Below, piece by piece: positions 17,237-26,948 of a DNA stretch of 64,000 nucleotides. The stretch lies in NCBI RefSeq assembly GCF_000020505.1, contig NC_011027.1, forward strand, positions 976,001 to 1,040,000. Direction: 5' to 3'. The translations under genes and the position numbers were made by a program. The DNA comes from Chlorobaculum parvum NCIB 8327. Lineage in GTDB: Bacteria; Bacteroidota; Chlorobiia; Chlorobiales; Chlorobiaceae. The notes below the pieces were generated by a model, which saw only the letters and a program-made list of their open reading frames with translations, was not told the DNA's origin and did no database searches. Every line of letters begins with the position of its first letter. The first letter of the stretch is position 1.

Positions 17237-18310
17237 ATGCGTCTGCATCAGAAAAAACATCCTCATCTTGAGAAGTTGCTGTCAACAGCCAAGACGGTTC
17301 AGCTCGACAGCTCTTCAAAGGTGCTGATTCTCAGTGATTTACACATGGGCAATGGTGGTCGCCGGGATGAATTCCGGAGGAATGCGCGGCTGGTGCGTTC
17401 GATGCTGCGCGACTATTACCTTCCCGGCAGTTACAGTCTTGCCCTGAACGGCGATGTCGAAGAGTTATTCAAGTTTTCAGTGGACAGCATTACCGAGCGC
17501 TGGGCGGAGATGTACGATCTGTTTCTCCGCTTTGAAAAGAACGGTTTCCTCTGGAAGACCTACGGCAATCACGATTCCGATCTTGACGGAGAGCGCGGTT
17601 ACCGGCTTGCGCCCTACCTGCAGGAGGCGGTCAAGTTTGTCTATGGCGACGAGACGTTGCTGCTCTTTCATGGCCACCAGGCTTCGATTCTGCTCTGGGA
17701 AACCTATCCGCTCGTGAGCCGTGCAATCATTCTGTTCCTGCGCTACATCGCCAAACCCATCGGTATCCGTAACTTCTCCTCTGCCTACAACAGCCGCCGC
17801 CGTTTCGCCATTGAAAAGTCGATCTACGATTTTTCCAACCAGGCCAAGATTGTCTCGATCATCGGTCACACGCACCGCCCGCTGTTCGAATCGCTCTCGA
17901 AGGTCGATCATCTCAACTACCGGATCGAGGAGCTCTGCCGTCTCTACGCCTCGGCTGATGGCGGGGAGAAGCAGGGGATTCAGGAGCAGATCAGCGAACT
18001 GAAAGCCGAGCTGGACGCCTGTTTTTCGCAGGGCAAAAGAATCGGTCTGCGCAGCGGGCGGTACAACAACATCGTCATTCCGAGCGTGTTCAACTCCGGC
18101 TGCGCTATCGGCAAGCGCGGTGTGACCGCCATCGAAATCGACGGTGACCGCATTCGGCTGGTTTACTGGTTCAAGGGCAAGCCGGGCAGGCGCTACGTCA
18201 GCGACCGCAACCACGAGCCAGAACAGCTCGGAAACACCGGTTTTTACCGCATCGTGCTTAACGAGGACCAACTCGACTACGTGTTTTCGCGGATTCACCT
18301 GTTGGCTTGA
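17237..18310 (+). CDS. calcineurin-like metallophosphoesterase, first of tandem pair
   Basis: This 357-aa soluble enzyme has the complete binuclear-metal motif set of calcineurin-type phosphoesterases: SDLHMGNGG (about residue 30), NGDVEEL (72), YGNHDSD (110), LLFHGHQA (144) and IIGHTHRP (210). An insertion between the last two motifs (residues ~155-205) contains a hydrophobic segment (AIILFLRYIAKPIGI) that may contact membranes. The C-terminal part has a helical region of alternating charge. The substrate is unknown; LpxH-like pyrophosphatases share this motif pattern, but the length is larger. A close paralogue starts 100 nt downstream on the same strand. Confidence 0.85.
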   Translation: MRLHQKKHPHLEKLLSTAKTVQLDSSSKVLILSDLHMGNGGRRDEFRRNARLVRSMLRDYYLPGSYSLALNGDVEELFKFSVDSITERWAEMYDLFLRFEKNGFLWKTYGNHDSDLDGERGYRLAPYLQEAVKFVYGDETLLLFHGHQASILLWETYPLVSRAIILFLRYIAKPIGIRNFSSAYNSRRRFAIEKSIYDFSNQAKIVSIIGHTHRPLFESLSKVDHLNYRIEELCRLYASADGGEKQGIQEQISELKAELDACFSQGKRIGLRSGRYNNIVIPSVFNSGCAIGKRGVTAIEIDGDRIRLVYWFKGKPGRRYVSDRNHEPEQLGNTGFYRIVLNEDQLDYVFSRIHLLA

Positions 18311-18410
18311 GCTCATCAGAGTTTACCTGATGTTTGCAGTGTGCCCGCCCGAAATGGTGTACCTTTGGTGATTCGAACACAAAGCCTCCCGTTCATTCAT
18401 CAGGCGGTCC

Positions 18411-19472
18411 ATGAAGTGCTTCTCCAATCTTGAACGACTGCTTCACGCTTCCGAAACCATCGATATCAGCCGCGATTCGAGGATCGTCGTCTTCAGTGAT
18501 CTGCATCTGGGTGACGGCGGGCGTAATGACGAATTCCGGCATAACGGGCCGCTATTCGAAACGCTTCTGCGCAACCATTACCTTTCCGGCAGATTCAGTC
18601 TGGTGCTGAACGGCGATATCGAGGAGCTGTTCAAGTTCGACCTGCACAGCATCGAGGCCGCGTGGGGCGAGCTGTGGGAGCTTTTTTTGCTGTTCAGGCG
18701 AAACGGGTTCGTGCGCAAGCTCTACGGCAACCACGACCATGCACTTCTTGATCACAGCGATTACCGTCTCGCCGATGTGCTGGCCGAGTCGCTCTGCCTG
18801 CACTACGAAGGTCAGCGTCTGTTGCTGTTCCATGGCCATCAGGCTTCGCCCTATCTGAACGAACCGAGTTCGATTTTCAGCCGATCGCTGTTCTATCTTC
18901 TCCGCTACTTTGCCCGCCCGTTCGGCTTTCGCAACTACTCGGTTTCATACAGCAACCGCAAGCGCTACGCCATCGAGCGTTCGGTCTATGAGTTTTCCAA
19001 CCGTTCGAAGGTGATTTCAATCATTGGCCACACCCACCGGCCGCTGTTCGAATCGATGTCGAAGCTCGATTATCTGAACTACCGCATCGAGGAGCTGTGC
19101 CGCAGCTACACCGAAGCGGACGTCGCGCTCCAGCAGTCGATCGAGCATGAAATCGGCGAGCTGCGGCGTGAGCTTGAATCGTGCTACCGAGATGGTTCCC
19201 GCAAAAGTCTGAGAAGCGGCCGTTACGACACCATCGCTATTCCGAGCATCTTCAATTCGGGCTGTTGCATCGGTAAACGCGGCGTGACGGCTCTCGAAAT
19301 CGAGGACGGCATGATCCGGCTGGTCTATTGGACAAAAGACGGGATGAGAGGCACCTATCCCGGGGAGCGCCTCCACAAGGCCGAAGAGCTGGGCAGCAGC
19401 GGCATTTACCGCATCGTGCTGAATGAAGACCGGCTCGATTATGTGTTTTCGCGGATTCGGCTGCTGGCGTGA
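18411..19472 (+). CDS. calcineurin-like metallophosphoesterase, second of tandem pair
   Basis: This 353-aa paralogue of the preceding gene is similar along its full length. It has SDLHLGDGG, NGDIEEL, YGNHDHA, LLFHGHQA and IIGHTHRP at matching positions, the same hydrophobic insertion (SLFYLLRYFARPFGF) and the same C-terminal ending (LNEDxLDYVFSRIxLLA). All predicted metal ligands are retained, so both copies are probably active. The pair arose by tandem duplication and has clearly diverged. It converges on the ParA-like gene 34 nt downstream. Substrate unknown; a role in lipid or nucleotide phosphate metabolism is possible. Confidence 0.85.
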   Translation: MKCFSNLERLLHASETIDISRDSRIVVFSDLHLGDGGRNDEFRHNGPLFETLLRNHYLSGRFSLVLNGDIEELFKFDLHSIEAAWGELWELFLLFRRNGFVRKLYGNHDHALLDHSDYRLADVLAESLCLHYEGQRLLLFHGHQASPYLNEPSSIFSRSLFYLLRYFARPFGFRNYSVSYSNRKRYAIERSVYEFSNRSKVISIIGHTHRPLFESMSKLDYLNYRIEELCRSYTEADVALQQSIEHEIGELRRELESCYRDGSRKSLRSGRYDTIAIPSIFNSGCCIGKRGVTALEIEDGMIRLVYWTKDGMRGTYPGERLHKAEELGSSGIYRIVLNEDRLDYVFSRIRLLA

Positions 19473-19506
19473 GCGGGGGATCGGTCGTCCCTACAAGATC
19501 GGGCTG

Positions 19507-20250
19507 TTAACGGTGAACCCGTTCTCGCACCTCATCCCATAAGCTCTGGTAAGCCTTCGCAGCCGGCGCGCTGGGATGGACGGCGTTGAGTGGGGCGCGG
19601 AAGTTGCCCATTTTTTCGACATCCGAGCTGTAGGGAATGGTCTGGTTCAGCATGACCGGGTCTTCGCGGAACTCGTCGACAATCTCCCTGTGCATGGTTT
19701 TGCGCTTCTCCTCCATCGAGAAAAAGCCGACAATTTTGCTTGTGTCCAGTCCGCTTTGCCTGAAAAAGTCGAGGAGCTGGTTGAAGGTGCGGATGGAGAG
19801 CGTTGTGGGGATGATCGGCACGAGAATCAGATCCGAGGCCCGGAACACGCTTTCCGAAAGCAGGGTGAGGTTCGGCGGGCAGTCGAAAAAGAGGTACTTG
19901 TACTCCTCTTCCAGCCCTTCGAGGTTTTTTGAGAGCTTTTTCTTCGGGTTTTTTGCTTCCGAAAGCTCAATGTCGAGGTTCCGGTACGACATGTCCGAAG
20001 GCAACAGGTCGAGATGGTCGAAATCGGTTGCCTTGATGTTGCGAATGATCTTCTGGTTGCCCTTCAGGAACTTCTCGCTGTTGTACTTCTTCGAGGCTTT
20101 AATCCTGAAATAAAAAGAACTTGCGCCCTGTGGATCGAGGTCGCAGATGAGCGATGGCGTCGAGGGAGAGGCGGCAAGGAACGAGAGGTTCACGGCGGCG
20201 GCTGTTTTGCCGACTCCGCCTTTGATGCTGTAGAGCGCGATGGTTTTCAT
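19507..20250 (-). CDS. ParA/MinD-like ATPase coupled to CHAD protein
   Basis: This 247-aa P-loop ATPase of the ParA class has the deviant Walker A motif KGGVGKT (residues 9-15, after MKTIALYSI), switch [13 protein letters not shown] (~38) and the Walker B-type [13 protein letters not shown] (~115). ParA proteins bind DNA non-specifically as ATP dimers and position plasmids, chromosomes or protein-based cargo along the nucleoid. No ParB or parS-like repeats are visible nearby. Its ATG overlaps the stop of the CHAD-domain gene by 4 nt (ATGA), so the two are translationally coupled. That arrangement suggests the cargo is CHAD-linked, most simply a polyphosphate body (inference). Confidence 0.88.
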   Translation of the reverse strand: MKTIALYSIKGGVGKTAAAVNLSFLAASPSTPSLICDLDPQGASSFYFRIKASKKYNSEKFLKGNQKIIRNIKATDFDHLDLLPSDMSYRNLDIELSEAKNPKKKLSKNLEGLEEEYKYLFFDCPPNLTLLSESVFRASDLILVPIIPTTLSIRTFNQLLDFFRQSGLDTSKIVGFFSMEEKRKTMHREIVDEFREDPVMLNQTIPYSSDVEKMGNFRAPLNAVHPSAPAAKAYQSLWDEVRERVHR

Positions 20251-21821
20251 GCTGAGGCAAGTCCGTTCAGGAGTTCATCGAACAGGTTTCCGGTCTCTTC
20301 GTTGTCGAAACCGGAAAAGATTTCATGGAAATGTTCTCTGACTTTCTCCCTTTCGTTGTACAGCGTGGTGAGCAGTCCGCCGATGGCCGCCGCCTCTTCG
20401 ATGCCGCCTCTGCCAGCCGGAATCTCTTCAAGGCGGCTTTGCAGGAAGGTCATCTGCACCGACATGTCCACGAAAGTGCCGAGGTTGTCCTGCAACGCTT
20501 TCATCTGTTTAAGCACTCTGGATGCCGCTTTCGGCGGAAAGAGCGATGAGAAGAATTCGAGCAGGTAGCGCAGCTTTTTGCAATCGATGCGCAGTTCATG
20601 CAGCTCGGCGTCGCTGGTTTCCTGTCCGGTTCTCCGGCCATGCACGAGCACCTTTTTCAGGGCTTTTCTGATCGTTTTGGCTGCAACAACCGCGGTTGGT
20701 TGGGCTGCCAGCGGAGCAAGTTCCTCATCCGGAAGTTTTTCGTCGTCGATAAACGCTTTCCAGGAGGTCATGAAGTCGAGATATTCCCTGCTTGAAAGGT
20801 AACGACAGAATTGTTTGTGATGCAAGCGTTTGGCAGCTTCAATGTCGCTGAAAAAGGGATTGAGCGCAGTCTGAAGCGACTGCGGCAGAAGCGAGGTGTA
20901 CTCGTCGCGGCGGAGCAGATAGACGTCGCTGTCGCGCAGCTCGTTGGTGCCCTTGCCCAGCTCGCGCAGCCCGGCCAGCGCCCAAGCGGTCTTTTCGGGC
21001 ACGAACGCGCCGTTGAGCAGCTTGATGATCGAGCGGCTCCGGCGGACGGCCACCCGGTAGTCGTGCAGAAATTCGGAGTCGATGTCTTTGCGGATGCCCG
21101 ACTCGTTGATCTCCATGATCGAGGTGGTGAAGCGCAGCAGCCGCTTGATGTTTTCGTGGATCGGCGCTTTCGGGTCGAGTTGCAGATGCAGCTTTGCAGA
21201 GTAGCCCTGCCCGAACGGTGCGGCGGCCTCCATGATGGTCATGTAGCGCTCTTTGAAGCTGACGATGCGGTAGGCATCGACCGGTTCGGGGAGCGCCATG
21301 AGCATCTGCGAAAGCTCCTTGTGGTAGCCTTTCAGTGGTGTGATCGAATAGTGGCGCGGAAAGACGGCATCACTGTTTTTGTCAACCGGGTGGATCGATT
21401 CGTATTCGAGCTTGGCGACGGTTTTATCGTCCTCGTCCAGCAGTCGCCATGAGGAGATGAAGTGGTCGATGGTGCAGCGGTTGATGAACGCGCGGAGGTC
21501 GCTGCATTTCAGGAGCAGCTTCTGCGCTGTGCCTTCCGGCAGGGAGGCAGCGAAAAATGAGGCTGGTGAGCCGGAAAAGGGGGCTTCGGCAAGCGTCAGG
21601 CCGGTGTCGAGCTCGATGACCAGCAGCTTGGCCTTCCTGCGCACGACGGCAAAACCATTGCGGAACGCCTCTTCCTCAAACGTATCGTAAAAAATCTGGC
21701 GCTCCCGTCGTGTGGAGATTTTAGCGATCTTCCAGCCATCAGGCAGGTTACGCCCGACGGTCTGATCCAGCGGATCGTCTCCGCTGACCCTGAAGTAAAG
21801 GCTTTCGGGAGCGGTGCTCAT
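20247..21821 (-). CDS. CYTH-like / CHAD-domain protein (predicted polyphosphate-binding)
   Basis: A 524-aa protein. The C-terminal part from about residue 225 is a CHAD domain, a helical bundle lined with conserved basic residues: [37 protein letters not shown] and [23 protein letters not shown] domains are known to bind polyphosphate and to target proteins to polyphosphate granules. The N-terminal ~215 residues resemble a degenerate CYTH/triphosphate-tunnel fold ([15 protein letters not shown] near residue 45) in which most acidic metal ligands are not evident. Triphosphatase activity is therefore doubtful. It lies 1 nt after the repeat-protein gene and overlaps the ParA-like gene by 4 nt; ppk1 lies upstream on the same strand. 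Confidence 0.85.
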   Translation of the reverse strand: MSTAPESLYFRVSGDDPLDQTVGRNLPDGWKIAKISTRRERQIFYDTFEEEAFRNGFAVVRRKAKLLVIELDTGLTLAEAPFSGSPASFFAASLPEGTAQKLLLKCSDLRAFINRCTIDHFISSWRLLDEDDKTVAKLEYESIHPVDKNSDAVFPRHYSITPLKGYHKELSQMLMALPEPVDAYRIVSFKERYMTIMEAAAPFGQGYSAKLHLQLDPKAPIHENIKRLLRFTTSIMEINESGIRKDIDSEFLHDYRVAVRRSRSIIKLLNGAFVPEKTAWALAGLRELGKGTNELRDSDVYLLRRDEYTSLLPQSLQTALNPFFSDIEAAKRLHHKQFCRYLSSREYLDFMTSWKAFIDDEKLPDEELAPLAAQPTAVVAAKTIRKALKKVLVHGRRTGQETSDAELHELRIDCKKLRYLLEFFSSLFPPKAASRVLKQMKALQDNLGTFVDMSVQMTFLQSRLEEIPAGRGGIEEAAAIGGLLTTLYNEREKVREHFHEIFSGFDNEETGNLFDELLNGLASA

Positions 21822-21822
21822 A

Positions 21823-22818
21823 TCAGATTGCAGTGTTGATCGGTGGAGATGGCGGACTCAGCGCGACAGATTTTTCCGGGGTCGATTCCTGGCAGCAGCA
21901 GCGGGTCGAGCCACCCTGAACCAGCCGGACGCAACGGTTGCCGGGATCCTGCCGGACGGTATCGCACGACACGGCCGGATTTTCTGCGCAGTCGAGCGAG
22001 CCGATGACTTTTTTTGGGAACCGTTTCAGGTTCGTGAGCCGGTTGCCGGAACAGTTGAAATCACCCGTGACTTCGAGCGGACCGTGTTCGAGGTTCTCCA
22101 GCAGGTTGTTCGCGCAGGAGAAGTGGCCGTTGACGAATTCCGGGGCGCCGTCGAGCGTGGAGATCATGTTCGAGGAGCAGTCGAAGTCGAAGTGCACTTC
22201 GTCCGGCGCGCCGTGCAGGGTGCGCAGGCGGTTGTTCGAGCAGTTGAACGAACCGGTGATGAGCGGTGCTCCGTGAAGCGAAACGAGGTTGTTGCCGGAA
22301 CAGTCGAACAGTCCCTTCACCTTTTTCGGTGCACCGGTGAGCGCGATGAGGCGGTTGCGGGAGCAGTCGAACGATCCTTTCACCTTTGCCGGTGCGCCTT
22401 TCAGGCAGTTCAGCAAATTGTGGGAGCAGTTGAAGTCGCCGCTGACCTTGCGCGGCGCGCCTTCGAGCGAGGCGAGCTTGTTGCCGGAACAGTCAAAGCT
22501 GCCGGTGACGTGCGGTGCGCCTTCGAGCGAAGTCAGCTCGTTGCCGGAGCAGTTGAACGAGCCTTCCACGATTTCCGGGCAACCTTCGAGCGAGGTGAGC
22601 CCCATGTTCGAGCAGTCAATATCGGTGGTGCCGTCGAGCGTGCCCATCACATCCCTGAATGTGCGTTTCATTTCCGATCGATGTTGATTCGATGCCGACA
22701 TCGGGCGCAGCTCGCGCGTGGCGATGACGCGGCCGACCTGTGCGAGGGGTAAGGCTCCGTTTTCCGGGAGTCCCGCGTTTTGTCCGGCAATCGATGATTG
22801 AACAGAGTTATCAGACAT
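21823..22818 (-). CDS. LRR-like 21-residue-repeat protein
   Basis: A 331-aa protein with about eleven tandem units of 20-21 residues between residues ~58 and ~285. The consensus is [SDH]F[DN]CSxNxLxxLxGAPxxVxG. The spacing and the LxxLxG pattern suggest a short leucine-rich-repeat-like solenoid with a ladder of cysteine and asparagine. The first ~55 residues and the cysteine-rich last ~35 lie outside the repeats. There is no signal peptide, so it is predicted to be cytoplasmic. Its stop is 1 nt before the CHAD gene start, which implies one transcript. Function unknown; similar repeats occur in phage and bacterial hypothetical proteins. A protein-protein scaffold role is inference. Confidence 0.8.
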   Translation of the reverse strand: MSDNSVQSSIAGQNAGLPENGALPLAQVGRVIATRELRPMSASNQHRSEMKRTFRDVMGTLDGTTDIDCSNMGLTSLEGCPEIVEGSFNCSGNELTSLEGAPHVTGSFDCSGNKLASLEGAPRKVSGDFNCSHNLLNCLKGAPAKVKGSFDCSRNRLIALTGAPKKVKGLFDCSGNNLVSLHGAPLITGSFNCSNNRLRTLHGAPDEVHFDFDCSSNMISTLDGAPEFVNGHFSCANNLLENLEHGPLEVTGDFNCSGNRLTNLKRFPKKVIGSLDCAENPAVSCDTVRQDPGNRCVRLVQGGSTRCCCQESTPEKSVALSPPSPPINTAI

Positions 22819-22874
22819 TTTCGATCGTTAAGGTAGCTTGATACGCACCCCTTCCTCAGGAATGTCACATCGAG

Positions 22875-22903
22875 TTAACACATTCTTGACGGGTTCGTTA
22901 CAG
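22875..22903 (-). promoter_or_regulatory. candidate Pho-box-like tandem repeat upstream of repeat-protein/CHAD/ParA genes
   Basis: Read on the minus strand: CTGTAAC-gaac-CCGTCAA-gaat-GTGTTAA. These are three 7-mers with 4-nt spacers (11-bp period), ending 57 nt before the ATG at 22818. The 7+4+7 layout is that of PhoB/PhoP boxes, and related sites lie upstream of ppk1 and the porin. Assignment is by eye only. Confidence 0.4.
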
Positions 22904-22930
22904 TCAGTCAATCGGGCGTGAAACTCACGG

Positions 22931-25111
22931 TCAGTTCATCGTCAGGCCGCGCTTGATTCCGGTCGATTTCTTTTTCTGCTGACCGCGTTTCATGAAGCGA
23001 TCCTGGCTGTTGACCTTCGGCGCTTCGTTGACCAGCGGTTCGCAGGTGCCGTCGGGCCGGATGCGCCAGGCCTTCACGTTGTCCGACAGCATCAGGTCGA
23101 GATCGGCCTTTACCCGTTGTACCAGCTCGGGGTCGAAGATCGGGAAGAGAGTTTCGACCCGGTCGTCGAGGTTGCGCGGCATGATGTCGGCGCTGCCGAG
23201 GTACACCTCTGGCCTTCCGCCGTTGGCGAAATAGTAGGCGCGGCTGTGTTCGAGGTAGCGCCCGATGATGCTCACCACCCGGATGTTTTCGCTGACTCCC
23301 TGCACGCCCGGCTTGAGGCAGCAGATGCCCCTGACCACCAGATCGATCGTCACTCCGGCGCACGATGCTTTGTAGAGCGCCCGAATGGTGGCCGGATCGA
23401 CCAGCGAGTTCATCTTCATCATCACGTGGCCGCTTCCGGTTTTGGTTTTCCACTCGATTTCCCGCTCGATCATTTCGATGATCCGCTGCCGTGTGTTGAT
23501 CGGCGATACCAGCAGGTGGTGGTAGCCGGTGTGGCGGAAGTAGCCGGTCAGGGCGTTGAACAGCTCGGCCACTTCACCGGCCAGCGCTTCGTCGTCGGTA
23601 AAGAAGCTGTAGTCGGTGTAGAGCTTGCCGGTTGACGGGTTGTAGTTGCCCGTGCCGAGATGCAGGTAGCGTTTCAGGCCTACGGGTTCGCGGCGCACGA
23701 CCATCGTGAGCTTGGCGTGGGTTTTCAGCCCCGGCAGACCGTAGATGACGTGCGCACCGACCTCTTCGAGCGCCTTGGCCCAGACGATGTTGTTCTCCTC
23801 GTCGAAGCGCGCCTTCAACTCCACCAGCACGGCTACCTGCTTGCCCAATTCGGCCGCCTTCATCAGCGATTTGACGATGGGCGAGTTGCCTCCGACACGG
23901 TAGAGCGTCTGCTTGATGGAGAGCACATCCGGGTCACTGGCCGCGCGGTCGATGAAATCCACCACCGGCTGGAACGAGTCGTACGGGTGGTAGAGCAGAA
24001 TATCCCGGTCGCGAATCGCGTTGAACAGGTCGGTGGTGCGCTTCTCCTCAAACGGATTGAAAGGGATGAACGGCTCGTCCTTCAAACCGGGGAGGTCGAT
24101 TTTCAGCAGCTCGATCAGGCAGCTGAGCCCGAGCGTTCCATCGATTTCATAGACGTTTCGCTCGTCAACCTCAAGGTTGTTGATGAGCAGTTGCCGGATG
24201 AATGCGGGCATTTTCGGGCTGACGTCGAGCCTGACCACGTCGCCGTAGCGGCGCGAGCGCACCCCTTTTTCGATGGTCTGTAACAGGTCGCCAGCCTCGT
24301 CTTCCTCGATTTCGATATCGGCGTCCCGAATGATTCGGAACTGGTGCGAGCGGATGATTTTCATCTTCGGGAAGAGCCGCTCCAGGTTGTTCTGGATCAG
24401 GTCTTCCATCCAGAGGAAACGTATCGCGGAGTCGCTCGATTCGATGCCCTCGATGTCGTTGAGCTTGAGCAGGCGGGGCAGGATGTTTGGTACCTTGACG
24501 CGGGCGAATTTGATGTTGCCGTGCTCGCAATCCTCCAGCTCGATGGCCAGGTTCAGCGACAGGTTCGACATGAACGGGAACGGGTGGCCGGTGTCGAAGG
24601 CCAGCGGCGTGAGTACCGGATAGATCTCCTTGAAGAAATAGTCGGTCAGTGCGTCGCGCTCCTGTTGCGGTAACTCCCTGAACGAAACGAAGGTGATGCC
24701 TTCCGCCGCCATCGCCGGAATGAGGTCGTCGTAGAGGCAGGTGTGGCGCTGTTCGAGCTGTTTGAGCACCGCCGAGCGGATCTGTTCGAGCTGCTCGTTC
24801 GGGGTGAAGCCATCGACCGTTTTTTTCTGGATTCCCGCCTCGACCTGCTTTTCGATGCCCGCCACGCGGATCATGAAAAACTCGTCGAGGTTGGAGCTGA
24901 AGATCGAGATGAACTTGACCCGTTCGAGCAACGGATGCAGGCCGGGGCGCGTGGCCTCTTCGAGCACCCGCTGGTTGAAGAGCAGCCAGCTCAGCTCGCG
25001 GTTGATGTAGAGCGACGGATCGGAAAAATCCTCGATGCGGCCTTTGCCGTTGAGTTTTACCGGCTTCGGCGTGATGGTGTTCAGAAGGTTGTCGGAACTG
25101 GTTTCGCTCAT
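22931..25111 (-). CDS. ppk1: polyphosphate kinase 1
   Basis: This 726-aa protein is predicted to polymerise the gamma-phosphate of ATP into inorganic polyphosphate, reversibly. It shows the full PPK1 layout: N-terminal helical domain ([19 protein letters not shown]), head domain ([19 protein letters not shown]) and two phospholipase-D-like catalytic domains. The autophosphorylated histidine lies in [10 protein letters not shown] at about residue 464, followed by [11 protein letters not shown]. The second catalytic histidine lies in [10 protein letters not shown] at about residue 622. The length is typical. The C-terminus is Lys-rich. The repeat-protein, CHAD and ParA genes follow on the same strand after a 112-nt gap. 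Confidence 0.96.
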   Translation of the reverse strand: MSETSSDNLLNTITPKPVKLNGKGRIEDFSDPSLYINRELSWLLFNQRVLEEATRPGLHPLLERVKFISIFSSNLDEFFMIRVAGIEKQVEAGIQKKTVDGFTPNEQLEQIRSAVLKQLEQRHTCLYDDLIPAMAAEGITFVSFRELPQQERDALTDYFFKEIYPVLTPLAFDTGHPFPFMSNLSLNLAIELEDCEHGNIKFARVKVPNILPRLLKLNDIEGIESSDSAIRFLWMEDLIQNNLERLFPKMKIIRSHQFRIIRDADIEIEEDEAGDLLQTIEKGVRSRRYGDVVRLDVSPKMPAFIRQLLINNLEVDERNVYEIDGTLGLSCLIELLKIDLPGLKDEPFIPFNPFEEKRTTDLFNAIRDRDILLYHPYDSFQPVVDFIDRAASDPDVLSIKQTLYRVGGNSPIVKSLMKAAELGKQVAVLVELKARFDEENNIVWAKALEEVGAHVIYGLPGLKTHAKLTMVVRREPVGLKRYLHLGTGNYNPSTGKLYTDYSFFTDDEALAGEVAELFNALTGYFRHTGYHHLLVSPINTRQRIIEMIEREIEWKTKTGSGHVMMKMNSLVDPATIRALYKASCAGVTIDLVVRGICCLKPGVQGVSENIRVVSIIGRYLEHSRAYYFANGGRPEVYLGSADIMPRNLDDRVETLFPIFDPELVQRVKADLDLMLSDNVKAWRIRPDGTCEPLVNEAPKVNSQDRFMKRGQQKKKSTGIKRGLTMN

Positions 25112-25265
25112 GGTTCAGAAGCGCAACTGATGTCGGTAAGGAGTGTAACCGTTTGTTGTATCGATCAGCCGAACGGTCATACGGAAACCGTTCAAAAGCA
25201 TTGCAATTGAACGAGTTCGATTAACTACTAATCTTTAAACGTAGTTAATCGTTGCATGCTGAAAT

Positions 25266-25283
25266 GTTACGGAATGGTTAAAT
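25266..25283 (-). promoter_or_regulatory. candidate Pho-box-like repeat upstream of ppk1
   Basis: On the minus strand ATTTAAC-catt-CCGTAAC: two 7-mers separated by 4 nt, about 155 nt before the ppk1 ATG. It is similar in sequence and period to the candidate boxes at 22875 and 28540. The distance to the start is longer than usual. Visual assignment. Confidence 0.35.
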
Positions 25284-25308
25284 CGTAACCCTGTATGGAG
25301 TTGCGGCC

Positions 25309-25983
25309 TTAAAAAGAGAGCAGCGGAATGATCTCTTCCGGTGTGGAAACCAGGTGCCGGGCTCCCGTGGCGAGCAGGTCTTCGGCCGGGCGGTAGCCCC
25401 AAAGCACGCCAAGCGGATACATGCCTGCTGCTACGGCGGTTTCCATGTCGACCCCGCTGTCGCCGACGTAGAGAATCGAGGAGGGGGAGACTCCGAGCAT
25501 ATCGGCGACGCGCAGGGCGCCCTGGGGATCTGGCTTGGCCGGAATCTCTTCCCGGAAGCCCATGATGGCGTCGAATGTCCACGGCGCGAGCAACTCTTCG
25601 GCGCACTGGCGGGTAAAGCGGTCGGGCTTGTTGGAGAGGACCGCCTTTTTCAGGCCGAGTTCGTCGATGGCGTTTAGCAGGGTGTCGATGCCGTCATAAG
25701 GCCGTGAACGTTCGTTCCAGTGCTCGGCGTAACAGGCCTGCATCTCCTTGAGCAACGGTTCGGTGATCGCCTCGTCGTGCGCCTCTTCCGGCACCGCTTT
25801 CTTTATCAGTACGCGCATCCCGAATCCAATCATTTCCCGGCAACGGTCAAGCGAGTGGGTAGGGTAGCCGTGTTGGTCGAGCACCGAGTTGAGGCAGTAC
25901 GAGATGTCTTCGATGGTGTTGAGCAGGGTGCCGTCCAGGTCGAACACCACAGCGGAGAACGGGGAGGTTTTTTGCTGGTTCAT
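25309..25983 (-). CDS. HAD-superfamily phosphatase, phosphoglycolate phosphatase-like
   Basis: This 224-aa protein starts at the ATG at 25981-25983 (MNQQKTSPFSAVVFDLDGTLLNT). The longer upstream reading runs into the methyltransferase gene in a different frame and is not credible. All HAD motifs are present: motif I FDLDGTLLNT (~14-23), motif II with AVLSNKP (~115), motif III lysine in EIPAKPDPQGAL (~150) and motif IV YVGDSGVDMETA (~175). The cap between motifs I and II is helical, typical of Gph/PGP-type enzymes. Phosphoglycolate, pyrophosphate or another small phosphoester could be the substrate. It starts 7 nt after the methyltransferase reading frame, suggesting an operon. Confidence 0.85.
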   Translation of the reverse strand: MNQQKTSPFSAVVFDLDGTLLNTIEDISYCLNSVLDQHGYPTHSLDRCREMIGFGMRVLIKKAVPEEAHDEAITEPLLKEMQACYAEHWNERSRPYDGIDTLLNAIDELGLKKAVLSNKPDRFTRQCAEELLAPWTFDAIMGFREEIPAKPDPQGALRVADMLGVSPSSILYVGDSGVDMETAVAAGMYPLGVLWGYRPAEDLLATGARHLVSTPEEIIPLLSF

Positions 25984-25990
25984 GGTGTCG

Positions 25991-26652
25991 TTATGGCTGA
26001 GGTTTGACTGCTGTGAGGAGGAAAATCGGGTAGGCGGTCTGCTTGCCTGCGCGGTTCTTTTTTTCGATGACGTGCGCCGTGATGAAGGCGACGTTTGCAA
26101 AGCCTGCCGATTCGAGGCTCGATTGCAACTCCTGTCGGTCGAAGCCGTGATGCACCTTTTCGGTCGCGTCGTCGTGGAACAACCCGTCCTCGGCGTCCAG
26201 ATCGGCAATGGAGAGCGTTCCGCCGGGCGACATGTGGCCGATCAGTTCCCGCAGGAAGCTTTCGGGGTCGGGAATGTGGTGCAGGGTCATGCTGCTGAAG
26301 ACGAAGTCGAAGTCACCGGCAAGTTCCGTAGCCTTTTCGGGGCGGCTGAAATCGAGATGCAAAGGCTCGATGTTGACGATGTTTCCGGCAGCGACTTTTT
26401 CATTGAGCATCCGGATCATTTCGCGCGAGCTGTCCACGGCGGTCAGCCGGGCGCAGTGGGGCGCGATGCGCGTGGTCACCAGGGGCCGGTGCCACAGCCG
26501 AATTCGAGCGCATTCTGCGGCTTGTTGATCGGCATATGGGCAATGATGGCGCGGGCCACCGCATCGGCCATTGCCGCGCGGCGTGCGTTGTCGTCCCACT
26601 CGGCAGCCTTGTCGTCAAAACGTTGGGTATCGGTCCAGTTTTTGTCGGTCAT
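25991..26652 (-). pseudogene. class I SAM-dependent methyltransferase, frameshifted
   Basis: The gene starts at the ATG at 26650-26652 (MTDKNWTDTQRFDDKAAEWD). This frame runs 58 codons to a TGA at 26476-26478, just after the cofactor motif EFGCGTG. The remainder (LVTTRIAPHCARLTAVDSS through IFLLTAVKPQP, stop at 25991) is in another frame. One base appears to be missing in the C-run at about 26480-26484 (minus strand GGCCCCTGG; GGCCCCCTGG would restore the frame as GTGPLVTTR). The joined product of about 219 aa has motif I, TAVDSS (motif II), FSSMTLHHIPD (motif IV) and GGTLSIADLDAEDG, a normal small-molecule methyltransferase of unknown substrate. Broken gene, sequencing error and programmed shift are all possible. 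Confidence 0.75.
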
Positions 26653-26948
26653 GGCGGTTCAAATCGTTTACATCATACAAGTTGAAATCGTAACGGCTGT
26701 GCGCAATATACAGTTCATCGCCAAAGCGTAAAAGGTGTGCCCGATAATCATTTCTTCCGGTCATTTCGCTGTTTTTGATACGATGTTTCACAATCGTTTC
26801 CAGCGCTCAACGGAGCCCCAACAATCGCCGGTTATCTTGACTTTCAACAATAAATAGAGTGTTTGGCGGATGCGGGAAGAGTGGTCACCGGCCTGCTCTT
26901 TTCGTTCCACAGGTCTCATGAGTTTTATAACAGTCTGTTGAGCTTCTC

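Noticed and set aside
17477-18316. 279-codon minus-strand frame inside the first metallophosphoesterase
   Set aside because: No motif or ribosome site; fully covered by a gene with all catalytic motifs.
19507-20250. Plasmid-type partition locus (ParA with ParB/parS)
   Set aside because: No ParB-like gene or iterated parS sites nearby; the partner gene is a CHAD protein instead.
21814-22752. 312-codon plus-strand frame opposite the repeat protein
   Set aside because: Its repeats are just the reverse reading of the 21-residue units; the minus strand has the coherent LRR-like pattern and operon spacing.
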